Shown here piece by piece: positions 23,391-35,728 of a stretch of DNA of 64,000 bases. The translations under genes and the position numbers were made by a program. Below the pieces are notes generated by a model. It was not told where the DNA came from and did no database searches. It was given only the letters and a program-made list of their open reading frames with translations. Position 1 is the stretch's first letter; every line of letters begins with the position of its first letter. The stretch comes from Porogramme epimiltina (taxonomy: Eukaryota; Basidiomycota; Agaricomycetes; Polyporales; Polyporaceae): positions 1 through 64,000 of the forward strand of contig FTLJ01000080.1 in the NCBI GenBank assembly GCA_900155495.1. The letters run 5' to 3'.

Positions 23391-24407
23391 GTTGATTAGA
23401 GGTCTTGGATGCGGGTGCGTGTGTGTGCGTTTTCAAGCGATTACGGGAGGATGGAGGGCAAGAATAGAGATGATTAAGGCGGGCGAGTGCGAGGGCGAGT
23501 AAAGGAGTGGACGGGTGTCGAGGGAACGACAGGCGGGAGGGAGACGAGGAGGGCCGGGCCACAAGCGAGAGTCAAGACGGGGCCTTTCTTCGGCGCCTCT
23601 TCCCCCCGGCACGGGCAGGCGGCCTGACATTTGGCTCTGTTTGGCCCCTGTGGCGTCGTCACGAACGCTGTTCCTGGACACCCGGACAACCTTCGACACC
23701 GGAAACACGTCTCAGACACCCATCTATAGCCCACTAAAGCCTCACTCCTGTGCACACACTTTCACCACCGAGCAGAGTTGAGGACTAGCTCGCGCCTTCC
23801 ACCCTCTTAAAACCGCGCGGTATTTTGAGCGGGCGCGCAGGCGCTCAAGGCCCCAGAATCCCGCGCGCTGAATCGGCGTCGCCCACTCGTGCATCCGAAG
23901 CGTGGATCATCACAGCCCGCCGGCCAACACGACCGACGCGGCGTGTCTGGATAGAAGCCACGTCCGTGACGGTTCTTCCGGGAGGGGGCGATTTCGGAAA
24001 AACCTCCGTTCCTCCTTGTGGGCGTGCAATGTGCACCACTCGTCATGGTACAATGTTGATCATTGGTCGAAAAAATAGAGCGAATACCACCATCAAGAAA
24101 GTGTGAATACACTCGGCCCTCCAAAGTATGGCGATGGTTGTTCGCCTCGATCAATCATGGAATGACATCATTGAGCGGATGGTATGGGATAGCTGCAAAC
24201 TCCCCAAGTGAGCGGAGCGCGGCACTGCTGTGTTTGAAAATCGAATGACAATACTAGCTCTCATGAAGCACTAGATCTACATACACCCTCTATATGTTGC
24301 CGAGAAACCCTCCCGAAGCGCTTCATCCATCCTCAACAAATGCAGGGGACTCGGATTGGATCTAGAGCACAACACGCCGCCGCCGCGGCGCACAGCATTC
24401 CGATCAG
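23391..24407. other. Intergenic stretch, nothing recognised
   Basis: About 1 kb between two minus-strand genes. It holds CT-rich and GA-rich tracts near 23.3-23.6 kb, likely the 5' leader of the GPI-protein gene, and short frames without motifs. Confidence 0.5.
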
Positions 24408-27014
24408 TCAGTCAAGGATGCCAACCGCGTCAGGCAAGCAGACACAGTAACAACGCACCCACGGCTCGTCCTGCCCGAGGACGTACTTCTTCGGCGGGCG
24501 CTCCCAGCACGTCATCCTCTCTACCTCCTCCTGGGTCCGGAGGGGGATGAGGATCCCGAGCTCGTAGTTGTTGACCTGAAACCAGGGCGTGAGAGACGCG
24601 TACTGCGGCGTGGAGCGGTGCGGACTTACGTTCAGCGACGGGCTGAACGATGTGCCAGAGAGCGTGCCCCATGCGGACGGGGTGAAGTTGTGCGAGCCGA
24701 CGTACAGCCAGCCGACAAGCTTGTCCTCGTCGTCACCGCCGTCACTGTCCCCAGCTCGCCCGTTTCTCGTGCTGTCCAGGGTGCCGCGCTTGTCGCGGAA
24801 CGTCCCCAGCACCATCTGCACCGTCCCGCGTATCGATCAGCGCCCTATTCACAGACGGCAGCGTTTGTCTGGGCGTACCTTCGAGTGCATGAGCACCGGG
24901 CCACGCTTGCTCCGCGTCTGGTGAAACAGCTGCCGCGGAAAGTTCGCGCCCTCCCACTGCTCGCGCCTGCACCACATCGTCCCACCGCCCTACGACCACA
25001 ACCCCCGCCTCTCCGTCAGCACCACACGCATGCAGCGAAAGCCCGCGCAGAAAACCGCACACGCACCGCCTCGCCGAGCCTGCTCTCCCTCACGTACTGC
25101 GCAGTCGGGAACAGAATCTTAATGCCCGGGAGCGGCGCCTTCGCGCGGCGCGCCTTGGGCACGTCGAGCCACGTCCTCAGCCCGCGCGCCGAGTGGTGGA
25201 ACTCGTTCAGCCACTGGCTGCTGTACTTGCCGACCGACGAGCCCTGGCACTCGAGCACGAGCTCCTTGTCCTCGGGCGTCGCGCCGCCGATGTCGATGAG
25301 CGACTTGAGCAGGCACGTGTGGCCGGTGAGGATGACCTAGGTTTGCGTGAGGAGACAGAACGGGGTGGCGGGACGCGCGGGATGTGCTAACTTTGGGCCA
25401 CCCCTCGTGCTTGCCTGCGACTGAGGGTATCAGCGCGACGCGCACTTTCGAGAAGTCCCAGTGCGTGCGGATGTCTTCTAGCCGTTGAAGCGGGAGGTTC
25501 GGGTGCTGCGGTTCGCATGAGCCAGGTTTAGTTGAGAAGGGCGCGAGGTCACTGACGTCATTTCGCAGGTGATTAATCAGTGCAGGCGCCACGTTCACTG
25601 CGTGCAGCACTCGTAATAGGGCAGACGGGAAGTCGTCGTGATGTGGGTCGGGAGGCGGAAGGTCGGCGGGGGCGGGTCGTTTGGGGATATCTTGCACCCA
25701 AACAGTCTAGGTCGGAAACAGCGTTTAGTTCGGGGAGAGAAATGTAAACCTAAGATGAACGTACGTTCTCAATGTCCCGCCAGTCGTAATCGAGGAAATT
25801 GGCAGTGGTGATGACCACGCGCAGGCGCCCAGTCCTGTAGAAAAGCTAAATATCGTGTCAGCCTTGCATTACCCTTACCCTTACAGCGATAAATGTGCGT
25901 ACTCACCAGCATGAACTGCCAACAAAGCATTCCTTGAGTCTCAGGGTCAGACGAGGGTAGATTTTCTGACCTTCATGTGCATACACCCCCATCCTCCCCG
26001 GAGAAATGGCGTCGTCCTGATCCAATTTGGAAGAATAGCCTTGATGGATGATTCACCTTCATCTAGAGTGTGAGTTTACAGCCTTTGCAGCAACTTGTTG
26101 GACACCATACCCGTTGGGCTGTGATCAACCGCGATCACAGGAGTGCTCGGCTTGAACATTCGGTACACCCATGGGAACTGCCAGCAGTACGCCGACAAGA
26201 TCGCGAACTCGATATCTTCATTCTGCGCTGATTCCAGCACTCGCCCTCTAGCCACCCAACAGAACCACTCACCGGCGCGATGATGTCCGTCAAACGGAAG
26301 TCCGGCTGCGTGCTCTTCCGCGGGTCAACATGCCTGTTCCCCGTCTGCCGCAGCTCCCCGTCCCAAAACACGCTCGGCTGCGCCGCTGGCGGCGGCCTCG
26401 CGCTCGAGCTTGAGGAGCTTGTGCGGCCGCTCGGGCCCGCCGGGGCCGCACTTGCGCGGGGAGTGGCGCTAGAGGAGGCAGAAGCATGCGTGTTGGCACG
26501 GCGTGCGCGAGGGGGAGAGGGACGGGACATATGCTGCCTTTTCGCACCGCGAGCCCGCTCCTCTGCGTCTGCATCTTCGTCGTCCGAGTCGTCGGCGAGG
26601 TTGACGACGCTCGTCGCCTTGTGCAGGTCTGGTCGCGTGCGCTTGAGACGCTCGAGCCGCTCGAGCTCCATCTGTCTGCGCTCTTCTGGGGTGATCGCGC
26701 CGAGCCCAGCGGGTCGCTGGACAACCGGAGGGGCGGTGGGTTTGGGTTGCGATGCAGCCGAGGAAGAGGTGGACTCTTTCTTCGACATCTCTACGGCCAT
26801 CTGAAGTTCTCGCTCAAAGCGTGCCTCCTCGTCCTCTACCTCCTCATCCTCATCAAGGTCAATGACTTCGGTATGTGCGGGCTGGGCTCGAGGCGCGTTG
26901 CTCTCCTGCAAGCTGAGCGCAATCGCTCTGATAGGCACTATCAATGGATTTTCACGCGCAATCTATTTGTTGGTGAACAGACCTCTTGATTTCTTCGTCC
27001 GACTCGTAGGCCAT
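24408..27014 (-). CDS. TDP1: Tyrosyl-DNA phosphodiesterase 1 with N-terminal ubiquitin-interacting motifs
   Basis: The enzyme releases stalled topoisomerase I peptides from DNA 3' ends in the nucleus. Reads leftward from ATG 27014. Exon 1 is 26983-27014 and splices over 26928-26982 to give DEEIKRAIALSLQES, a ubiquitin-interacting motif; a second lies in ERELQMAVEMSKKES. A Ser/Pro-rich disordered linker follows. The first catalytic HxK...N site is WGCMHMKFML through VVITTANFLDYDWRDIE. The FML of this site comes from a 9-nt exon at 25907-25915. The second site is VLMHSK, spliced into VLGTFRDKRG and then WLYVGSHNFTPSAWG. Both His/Lys/Asn sets are present, so the protein should be active. It ends at 24408 after the PWVRCYCVCL region. 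The UIM pair suggests recruitment to ubiquitylated protein-DNA adducts. Confidence 0.9.
25907..25915 (-). other. 9-nt microexon of the TDP1 gene
   Basis: TTCATGCTG (Phe-Met-Leu) is bounded by a 55-bp intron (25916-25970, GT...CAG) and a 61-bp intron (25846-25906, GTGAGT...TAG). Including it gives H-M-K-F-M-L-L-F-Y, the expected TDP1 catalytic context. Skipping it keeps the reading frame but removes three residues next to the catalytic Lys. Confidence 0.7.
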
Positions 27015-27624
27015 ATGGAGGTACTGCAGGGGCGATGGTGGAGAAGAGAGGTCAAAGACAACGGTGTCGCTTAGCAGAAGGCTGCCGCCAGGTATTGAAC
27101 GCGTGTGACGCGACGCGTCTTGAAAACCACGTGATCCGCCGAAGAGTCCCACGCTACTGATGGTCCTCGGTGCAGCACTTCTTCCTTTAAGCTTGCCTCC
27201 ATACGTATTACGAACCATACTGAACTCGGGCCCACCCATTAACCCTTCACCGCTATACATTGTTTCCTCCGGCCTCACAAAATCCAATCAATGTGCTCCG
27301 ACACTACCGGACGCCGCCGTCGTCAACATTGCACATGTGATTGGAGCGCAGTGGGAGAAGAACGTCGGAACAGCGTCTGGGCTCGAAAATGCCCCCGTGC
27401 CCGCATGTCAAACCGACTGCTTCGGACGCGTCTACGACACGGGTGGGGTGCAAAAATTCCTATTCGAATCCCCATGCAGACCCGGCAATGCTGACGAACC
27501 TTCCCTGTTACGTGAATAGTGATCCGTCCTATCAGACATTGGAGTACAATATAAAGCACCCCTGTTGACAGTCGCCGTCTGTGACCTCCCATCTTCTCCT
27601 CTAGTCTGAAACAACTGTGCTATC
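27015..27624. promoter_or_regulatory. Divergent promoter region between TDP1 and reductase 1
   Basis: About 610 bp separating two divergently transcribed genes. A TATA box (TATAAA, 27550-27555) lies about 70 bp before the reductase ATG. A conventional TATA box was not noticed on the TDP1 side, as expected for a housekeeping gene. Confidence 0.5.
27550..27555 (+). promoter_or_regulatory. TATA box of reductase 1
   Basis: TATAAA about 70 bp upstream of the ATG at 27625, followed by a CT-rich leader. Confidence 0.55.
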
Positions 27625-30600
27625 ATGTCGCTCAAGGACGCCCTCGGGTTCTACACGCCAAGTCCCAGGGTAACCGCCGTCCAAGGAGCTAAGAGCACGA
27701 CGTTCAAGACACCAGAAGCTAACGCATCCCTCACAATCCCAGAGCTTTTCAAATTCCATGGGGAAAACAGTCAGGACCATCCTGTGTTCGTGTACGCAGA
27801 CGACGACAGACAGCCACGCTTTCTTCGTTACCGCGAGGTGTACCGCGCCATCCAGAAGGCTGCAACATACGCTTCCCCATCCTTAGCCCACCTCAAGGAT
27901 GCGTATGCCAAAGCTGGAGGGGGCCTCGGCGACGCTGACCCTCCTGTCGTCGGTATTCTCGCTAACACAGGTAAGCCTACCCCTATATCCAAGTGGCAGA
28001 AATCGATTCTCATACGCTCTGCATCTCCAGACTCCATTACATTTTTCACCTTCATCGTCGGGCTGATGTACCTGGCGACCACACCATTCGCCATCTCGGT
28101 TCGAAACTCGCCTATCGCCATCGCGCATCTTGTTGCGAAGACGGGTGTGACTAAGATGTTCGTCAGCGCCGACCCTGCGAACCAACGTCTTGCGCATGAG
28201 GCAAACGAGATCCTCGCGAAGGAAGGACGGAAGTTTGATGTCCTCCCCATGCCGCTGTTCAACGACCTCTATGGTCTAGGGGGAGATGAGGCGCTTGTAC
28301 CTATGGGACCTGTATCCACTGAGAAAACATGCATTATTATGCACTCGTCTGGTGAGTGCGGATTCATACGCTTGTCATCGAACTGCATTGACACTGGTAC
28401 CGTAAACCTGGCAGGATCCACCGCGTTTCCAAAGCCGATCAAATTCTTGGATAAGAACTTTAGAAAATGGGGATCGTTTTTCTGTACGTTACATCATGAT
28501 GTAGACCCCCAAATTAATTCTGGCGCTGAAAATATCCACAGCATATGGTGACGTAGACATGTGTGGGGTCCATCTTGGTGGACACACGAATCCCATGTTT
28601 CGTACGTGAGTTTGCGCTGAAATATCTGGATATATCTCACACCGCTTCCCTGCGCAGATGGAATGGGGTCTTTGCTCATTACTTGGACAGTGAGTTCCTC
28701 TATCCCCCAAACGCAATGTCTACTCACATACGCGGTGCAGATTTACACTGGTGTTATAGTCGCGATGTTCAAACCTTGTAACCCCCCTGTTGTCCCCACA
28801 CCAGAAGCATTCTTGGACTCCATCGTCTGTACGCGGACCGAGATGCTATTTTGCGTCCCTGCTTTCGTGGAAGCGTGGGCGCGGAGTGTGTCGGATGTAG
28901 AGAAAGTGAAGGCACTTCGTCTGATAGTAAGTAGTACTTTTCGCATGCATGCAATCTGGCTCACGCCTTCGCAGATTTACTGCGGAGCGCCAATGAACAA
29001 GCAAATCGGTGACCGTCTGATCTCGGAGGGTGTTGCACTCACGCCCCTCTACGGCTGGTGAGTTCCTTCGAGAGACTGAGGTCTCCGTGCACGCTGATGA
29101 GCGGCCCTCTTCTGTTGGCAGTACGGAGATCGGTACTCTAGTCCGCCTTATTCCCGATCCAGAGACAATGGACAGATCTGAATGGGACTGGTTTGAGGTT
29201 TCGCCTCATATTAATGGCTGGCTCATCCCGCAAGAGGACCAACCCGGCATCTTTGAGCCTGTTGTCTTGGTGCGTGCTCGATCTTCGCCTCCTATGCTCC
29301 CTCTTCTCTGACAAATGGTGGAACTTCAACAGGACTGCGACACGTTCACACCAAACGTATTTAACTCGACGTTCGACGGACGGCCTGGATATGCGACGAG
29401 CGACCTTCTGCAGCAACACCCCACGAAGCCGCACCTGTTCAGAGTGTTTGGACGTGCCGACGATCAACTCATGCTCTCGACGGGCGAGAAGACGAACCCC
29501 GCTCCGCTTGGTGTGCAATTGCTGTTTCCGTTCTTATCTTCACCACCTCCCCGCTAATACTCATCTTGTTGGGTGACGATTGTCAGAGGCCATATTACTC
29601 CAAGATCCACATGTGCACGCGTGCCTAATGTTTGGACGCGGGAGATTGCAAAACGGGGTGCTTATCCAGCCCACGGAACAGTTTGATCCCCGCGACGAGG
29701 CACGGTTGGAGGAGTTCCGAAACAAGATCTGGTTTGTCCGTCTTAAACTCATGGCGTTTCCCGCTTGGCTCATCGTTCGTTCCGCACACCTCTGAATAGG
29801 CCGTCAGTCGAGAAGATGAACGCATATGCACCTGCGCACTCGCGTATCTTCAAAGAGACTATCATCGTCAACGATCCTGCCAAGCCACTAGAGTACACCG
29901 CTAAGGGCACACCACGCCGGCAAGTGTGCATCGCGGCATACGAGCCGGAGATCGACGCGCTCTACGCACGTGTCGAACAGTCTTCTCAAAAAGACTTGCC
30001 ACTGCCCCGGGACTGGTCGTTGGCGGTCATCACCGAGTATGTCGGAGACCTAGTAAGGAAGGTCATGAAGAATAGCGCACTAGAAGACACTAGTGACATA
30101 TTCTTAGAGGGATGCGACAGGTAAGGTCATGTGGGCTCCTAGCCTGACTAGAAGCTGACCTGGGCCACAAGCTTGCAAGTAACATGGATCCGCAATACAG
30201 TCATACACGCGCTCCGGTCCTCGTCGACTGTCGACATTCACGGAGTTCCTTCCAGCTTCGTCTATACCCACCCTACAATCGCGTCGCTAGCGGCGTACGT
30301 CTCCTCGCTCGCTACTTCCGAACTCAAAGAAGGGCAAGGATCGGCAAATACGGCCGAAATAATGCGTGCGCTATTAGAGACTTACAGCGGGGGACTCGTG
30401 TACAGGTTCCCGGCTCTCGTAAACGGCCAGGAGGGCAGGGCTAGTACATCCGAGACCGTGATCGTCACGGGTACAACGGGCCGACTAGGATCCCACCTTC
30501 TCGTTCAGTTGCTGGCACGCCAGGATGTTCAGCACGTGTACGCCTTGAATCGTGCCACAGCATCTTCGACCAAATCACTGGATGTTCGCTCGCGAGAGGC

Positions 30601-31791
30601 GTTTAGGATGTGGGGTCTAGATGAATCCCTTCTTGACAGCGAGAAGGTGTCGTTCCACGTCGCAAACTTGACACAACCTCAGCTCGGCCTAGAGGTTCGC
30701 GTATATGAAGAGGTGCGCTCTTCTATCTCCCAGTCAACGATCGAGCTTACGAGTGTCGCGCCGTCAGATGAAGAAGAGTGTTACTCAAATCATCCACAAC
30801 GGTACGTACAGCCCTGATCCTACCGGCAATAATGCGACTTACGCCGTCCACAGGCTGGCGCGTCGACTTCAACGTCGCGCTCTCCTCCTTTGAGACCCTC
30901 ATTGCAGGCTCTCGAAAACTGCTCGATCTCGCGCTTAACTCCGCTCTCCCTGGGGGGCCACGCGTCCTCTTCGTTAGCTCCATCTCCTCCGTACGCAGTA
31001 CGTGCCATCCCGTTTCTAATCCACTCCCCTTGAACCCTCTGACCCGCCAACAGATCACCCCGCGTCCACGCCCGCCCCGGAGACGCTCGACGTCCCTCCC
31101 GAAATGGCCGTCGGGAGCGGGTACCCCGAGAGCAAGTGGGTCACCGAGCAGCTCTTCCGGCGCGCCGCTGAGCAGACCGGCCTCCGGACGACGTCCGTGC
31201 GTGTCGGGCAGGTGTGCGGCGACCGACACGCGGGCGGGTGGGGTACATCCGAATGGGTCCCCGCGCTCGTGAAGATTAGCCAGCGGCTGGGCGCCATCCC
31301 CTCCCGCGACGAGGTGCGCGCTCCCCCCTCTCCCCCTCTCCTCCTCTCCTCCTCTAGGACTACTGCTGACGGACATGTCGCTCTAGGAGGTCTCATGGGT
31401 CCCGGTGGACGTCGTCGCCGCGACACTGCAGGAGATGGCGACAAGCGGCGAGCCCGTGCTGCACCTCGTCACACCGCGGCCCGTTCCATGGGACACACTC
31501 TTCCGCCCCATCGCGGCGCGCCTGGGACTGCCGCTCGTACCGTACGCGGACTGGCTCGCGCGCGTCGAGCGGTCCGCCGCGGACGCACGCGCGCAGGCCG
31601 ACGGCGCGGGCGCGCACGACTCCGCGCACAGCCTGCTGGAGTTCTTCCGGAACGAGGGCATGCGCTTCTCCCTGAGCACGGACAGGGCGGTGCGCTGCTC
31701 GCCCGCGCTGGCGGATGCGCAGCCGCTTGGGCCCGAGGACGCGGAGAGGTGGTTGGAGTTTTGGGGAAAGGTCGAGTATATTAAGGTGTAA
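27625..31791 (+). CDS. Adenylate-forming reductase (A-T-R, NRPS-like), copy 1
   Basis: Activates a carboxylic acid with ATP, loads it on a carrier domain and reduces it with NAD(P)H. About 1050 residues, roughly a dozen introns. The adenylation domain includes VFVYADDDRQPRFLRYREVY and the nucleotide loop IIMHSSG joined to STAFPKP. It also has TEIGTL, GRADDQLMLSTGEKTNP and the lysine motif TAKGTPRR. The carrier domain reads FLEGCD-SLQ; the Ser codon that would take phosphopantetheine is split by an intron at about 30,120. The reductase domain has VTGTTGRLGSHLL (NAD(P) binding) and SGYPESKWVTEQLF (catalytic Tyr/Lys). It ends in a conserved EFWGKVEYIKV. It lacks the long N-terminal region of Lys2 and fits the basidiomycete family of stand-alone A-T-R enzymes. 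The acid substrate is unknown. Two paralogues lie at 43.5 and 54.5 kb, and detached copies of its 3' end occur at 34.7 and 37.9 kb. Confidence 0.88.
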
Positions 31792-31869
31792 CCACACACA
31801 TGGAGCCCCTCACGTAGACGAAGATGTACTGTACACGGCTAAGCGTCCGTCCGTAACAATATCATTATG

Positions 31870-32450
31870 ACTGTCCTACTTCCGACGGACACAGGTCGCG
31901 ACTCCCCGCCGGGTCATGCGCGACCCCTGTCCTGCTCGCGTCGGCAGTCGTCACCCGCGCCTGCGCCGCCCCTCTTCAGCGCCATCCTCAGCTTGCACAC
32001 GCGCTCCTCGTACCTCCCCCCCCTCCTCCCCGCCTCTGTGCTCCAAAAACTCGCGCAAGTGTGGATGCGCGCGCGGTGCAGAGAAGGACGGGCAGGGTGA
32101 AAATGTCGCGCGTGAGGTGGGCAGGGTCCGCGCTGGCTTCGAGGGCGGGTAATGTGATTGAAGATGCGGAGGATGCCATTGTAGGTATCTGTGCGTGAAG
32201 AGTTAGGGAGGACAAGTCAGCGTGTAAGGAGGGCTCATGAGGGGATGAGGACTCGCCAGGGAGGATGCCCTCGCCGGGCTTGACCTGGCACATATCAAAC
32301 CAGATGAGGACTTGGGCGAGAACGCGGAAAGCAAGATCATCGTGTGCGAGCTCGTCAGGATGCAGCGCCGCCCGCGCCAAGGTCGCAAGCAGCGCATCGC
32401 TCCGCGCGACATCGTCCGACGCCCCCATCACGCTCGGTACCTCATGGGAT
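31870..32450 (-). pseudogene. DUF6535 gene fragment A (C-terminal, internally deleted)
   Basis: Minus-strand remnant of the C-terminal part of the DUF6535 gene whose complete copy is at 38.07-40.47 kb. The stretch DDVARSDALLATLARAAL through HPDELAHDDLAFRVLAQVLI matches the full gene. Further on, LLCTARA jumps to a YEERVCKLRMAL-like end, losing about 270 bp that are present in fragment B. No start codon or N-terminal membrane part remains. The P-loop gene stop (32497) lies directly beside the breakpoint near 32,440. Confidence 0.75.
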
Positions 32451-32496
32451 CGCACAGGCGAGCTTGCGGGAACCACCGCATCTTCCCCATAGGTCT

Positions 32497-34424
32497 TCAG
32501 AGCCCGGCGCGAAGGCCGATAAATTGTACGTAGACCTCGCCGGGTACCTCATCGTACTCCTTTGCCATGTTCCATTGCACCCTCTCCTCATACACGCTCC
32601 TCGGAGCGACCAGAACGTACTTGACCTCCACTGAAACGGAATCATGGACGGCCGTCGCCTTCGCCATCAGCGTCTTCACGACTTCGAATCCTTCAGCTGC
32701 TCCATCGCAGAATTTGCTGATCGCCGTTCGAATGATCCATAACACGACCTTGAAGGCGCGACCAGAATCATCACATAGGACGTCGTAGAAAAACGCATCG
32801 AACAGAGGGTTGTCGAGAGCCACAGGGACGTAGCATATACCGGGAGTTGCAACGATGGAATCGTCTAGCCGTTCGTACATCTTGATCCTCCTGCGCATGA
32901 CGGGCAGTCCCGATGGGGAATGCGGGAGGCTTGATGTCTGTGAGTGCGGGGGGATCGGCTGCGTCTCCTCGAGAGGGGGGTAGGCAAAGTGGCGGGGGAA
33001 CCCTTCTCTGCCTTGCGACTGCACCATGGGCGCGAATAGTTCCAATGAAAGAGCGTCAATAGATGGGGAGAGGCTACTGATGAGACACAGGGAGATGTTC
33101 TTGAAGACATAGTCCGGAAGGGCAGAGCGGTATGGAGAAGCAATGCTACAACTGTTGAAGAGAGCCCGGGCTTCATCGACCTCGAGTTCGGAGAGTCTAA
33201 TCCAGAGGAGTTCGGAAACCAGCGTGCCTTTGATCGCGAAGAAAGGAAGGTCGTTTGTCATGTTGTCGGAGTTCTTGTCAAGATCCCGTTTTTGAACCAG
33301 TGCGAGACAGTGAGACAAATCTCCAAAAGAGGAGGGATCGGTCAGAAAGCTTTTGAGGTGGTGGATGTCGTCCAACTCGCCGACAACTTGTTTCAGAGTG
33401 TCCTTGTAGTCGTCTCCGTCTTGCAACAGACGATCGATGTCGCGCGGGCATCCACCGACTTGAGACGAAAGTTCTGCGATGCCCGCAGGTGTATTGTATT
33501 GCTTGATAGTGTCCGCTTCGAGTGCTGACATCCCTTCTGTCTCAAACCTGGAAGGACGCTGAGTCGTGTACACAATCCATTCACGATCAATGATACGTAC
33601 AAATGATGAAGTTCATTGTTGTCCCAAGGGGATAGCAGCCACCGACGGGCATGGCGCTTCTTCACCAGAGATTTGAACCGCAAAACGTCGGGCGAAGCGA
33701 ATACCGCATAGAATATGTTTCCTGCGGAAAACAAGGGTCCCTGGATGACTTCTTTCTTCTCCGGAGGATCGAAGAGGTACCAGGTACGCTGCGCGGTGTC
33801 GTATGGGATAAGGGGAAGATCGAGAGTCGACAATTGCGCGGCGGGCCGCATACATATGCCTTCCCGATGGAACAAAAAAATCTCCCCTAGGTTGCTATTG
33901 AACATGACCGGGTGTCCTGCAGCCAAGCGACGAAGCAAAGCATACACGGCAAAGTACGACTTGCCTATTAAAAGAAGAAAGGGCTTCAGATGAGGACGTC
34001 ACTCGAGAAAACAAAAGCGTACCGATGCCAGGCTGTCCAGTAATAACGACACCGGGAATTTTTTTCTTCTTTTGACAACAATACTCCATCCTGTCGTACA
34101 ACGTCTTGTACTCCTCTCGAACGTAAATCTTTCCATTTGAGGATCGCAGAAGACCGAGATGGTCCCAGATCCGAGCCTGTGGTATCTCGACGACGTCTGA
34201 GAAAGCGGACAAGCCAGCATTCCACCAAGCGTTGCGGAATTCGTTCCAGTACACATTGTCACACGACAACCAGCCAGGTGGCTAGAGCATAAGAAACGGT
34301 GAGATTGGGCGTTTGCAGTATACGCTGAGAAGCTCACTATTCCAACATCTAAACGGGGTTTTTTAGGCTTAGGGCCATCCGATGAGGGAGACGAAGGTGG
34401 GTGCAGATTCGGAGTCGAAGCCAT
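32497..34424 (-). CDS. P-loop NTPase, Crinkler/RHS-like family, copy A
   Basis: Reads leftward from ATG 34424, with four exons. A basic N-terminus (SSDGPKPKKPRLDVG) could act as a nuclear localisation signal. It is followed by a Trp-rich segment (YWNEFRNAWWNAGLSAFSD) and then VVITGQPGIG joined across an intron to KSYFAVYALLRRLAAG, a clear Walker A motif. The region after it (LGEIFLFHREGICMRP, RTWYLFDP) fits a small ATPase core. The C-terminal half has no motif I can name but ends EVKYVLVAPRSVYEERVQWN and EVYVQFIGL. This Walker A plus Trp-rich pattern resembles the Crinkler-type NTPase proteins that are expanded in basidiomycetes and related to trypanosome RHS proteins. The family call is by pattern memory. 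No frameshift seen; one internal intron would be short (about 38 bp). Confidence 0.65.
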
Positions 34425-34687
34425 AGTGGATATCTAGTCCGACAAGAGGTACAGGCGTACAGGGATGAGATGATAAAGGTTGGCGAACTGGAAAAGGGAG
34501 ACCGGCGGACAGGGTGGTGGTTGCAGAAATAAGGCTAAAGCTTGAAGCGTTTCTCATGACGCAGTCTCCACGTGCACGTGATGCTTTCAACGCATACATG
34601 CCATCCAGAAGCATCCGCTCCTTTCGACACCCGGGAGGCCTTCCTCTACCTACGAACTGTACAAGGTAGCACGGGGGGGCACGGTCG

Positions 34688-34752
34688 CTTGGCCCCGAGG
34701 ATATGGAGAGGTGGCTGAAATCTCGGGGGAAGGTCGGGTATATCAAAGTATA
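34688..34752 (+). pseudogene. Detached 3' end of an adenylate-forming reductase gene (1)
   Basis: CTTGGCCCCGAGGATATGG and the following bases reproduce the last 20 or so codons of reductase 1 (the EDAERWLEFWGKVEYIKV region), including the stop and the following ACCACACACA-like 3' flank. Nothing of the gene upstream remains. Confidence 0.7.
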
Positions 34753-34836
34753 ATCACACACAAAGAGCCCTCTCAGGCTCGCGTAGACGAAAATGTACCG
34801 TACACGACTAAGCGCCCTTCCATAACACTATCGGTA

Positions 34837-35700
34837 TCACTGCCCAGCCTCTAGCAGAGGCTGGTCGCGACTCCCCGCCGGGTCGTGCGCGACCCCAATC
34901 CCGTTCGCGTCTGACAGGCGCCGCCGACGTCGCCCTCGCACCCCCTCCAACGCTATCCTAAGCTCGCACACGCGCTCCTCGTACCTGCTCGCCCAGAACA
35001 TCTCCCCGCCCGCTGCCGCCTCCGTGCACAGCTTGCCCAGCTTGCCCAGCACGCCCTCCTCGAGCGCCTCCAAAAACTCGCGCGAGACGAGCTCGCCACG
35101 GGCGCCTCCGGCCCCACCCGCGGGCTGAGACCGGGCGCGCTGCGCGTCCGCGAGCAGGAGCGCTGTGAGGTCATGCAGGGGCGGCGCGTGCGCGTCCGTG
35201 TCCCACCCGGCCGACAGGGGAGCGGCGAGCCGCTGGAGGGCGCGGCGCGCAGAGGCGCGAATGCGCGCGTCGTCTGCGGGCGAGAGGGTGGTGGGCGTCG
35301 CGCGCGCGGTGCAGAGGAGCGGCACGCGCAGGGTGGAGATGTAGCGCGCGAGGAGTGCTGGGTCCGCGGTGGGTTCGGGTGTGAGTGAGCCGCTTGAGGA
35401 TGTGGAGGGGAAAGTTGGGGGTAGCTGGGTGAGGAGGCGCTGCTCTGCCGCGGCTGCGACTGTACAAGTCGAGTTAGCGTGAGCAAGTCAGCATTTTAAG
35501 GGGGGCTCGTGGGAGGACTCACTAAGGCGAATGCCCTCACCGAGTTTGACCTGACGCATCTCAGACCATATGAGGACTTGAGCGAGAACGCGGAAGGAGA
35601 GATCATCGTGCGCGAGCTCGTCAGGGTGCAGCGCCGCTCACGCCAAGGTGACAAGCAGCGCATTGCTCCTCGCAACGTTCTCCGCACAGGCTCGCTTGCA
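34837..35700 (-). pseudogene. DUF6535 gene fragment B (C-terminal)
   Basis: Minus-strand C-terminal part of a DUF6535 gene, nearly collinear with the complete gene. ENVARSNALLVTLA and the HPDELAHDD region are followed, across an intron, by LLARYISTLRVPLLCTARAT, ASARRALQRLAAPLSAGWDT and SRYEERVCELRIALEGVRG, with a stop at 34837. All N-terminal membrane exons are missing. The stop of P-loop gene B (35729) abuts the breakpoint, exactly as in unit A. Confidence 0.75.
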
Positions 35701-35728
35701 GGAACCACCGCATCTTTCCCGTAGGTCT

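Larger units (their letters stand above)
31726..34687. repeat. Segmental duplication unit A
   Basis: Starts within the reductase 1 tail (CTTGG at 31726) and runs to the matching point of unit B. It contains the reductase 3' end, a broken DUF6535 tail, a P-loop NTPase gene and that gene's promoter. Matching points in unit B lie about 2.96 kb later near the start and about 3.23 kb later across the NTPase gene. Unit A therefore has a net deletion of about 270 bp in its DUF6535 part. Confidence 0.8.

Noticed and set aside
27625..31791. Reductase 1 as LYS2 (alpha-aminoadipate reductase)
   Set aside because: Domain order is the same, but the protein is about 1050 residues, lacks the long N-terminal region of Lys2, and occurs as three diverged paralogues.
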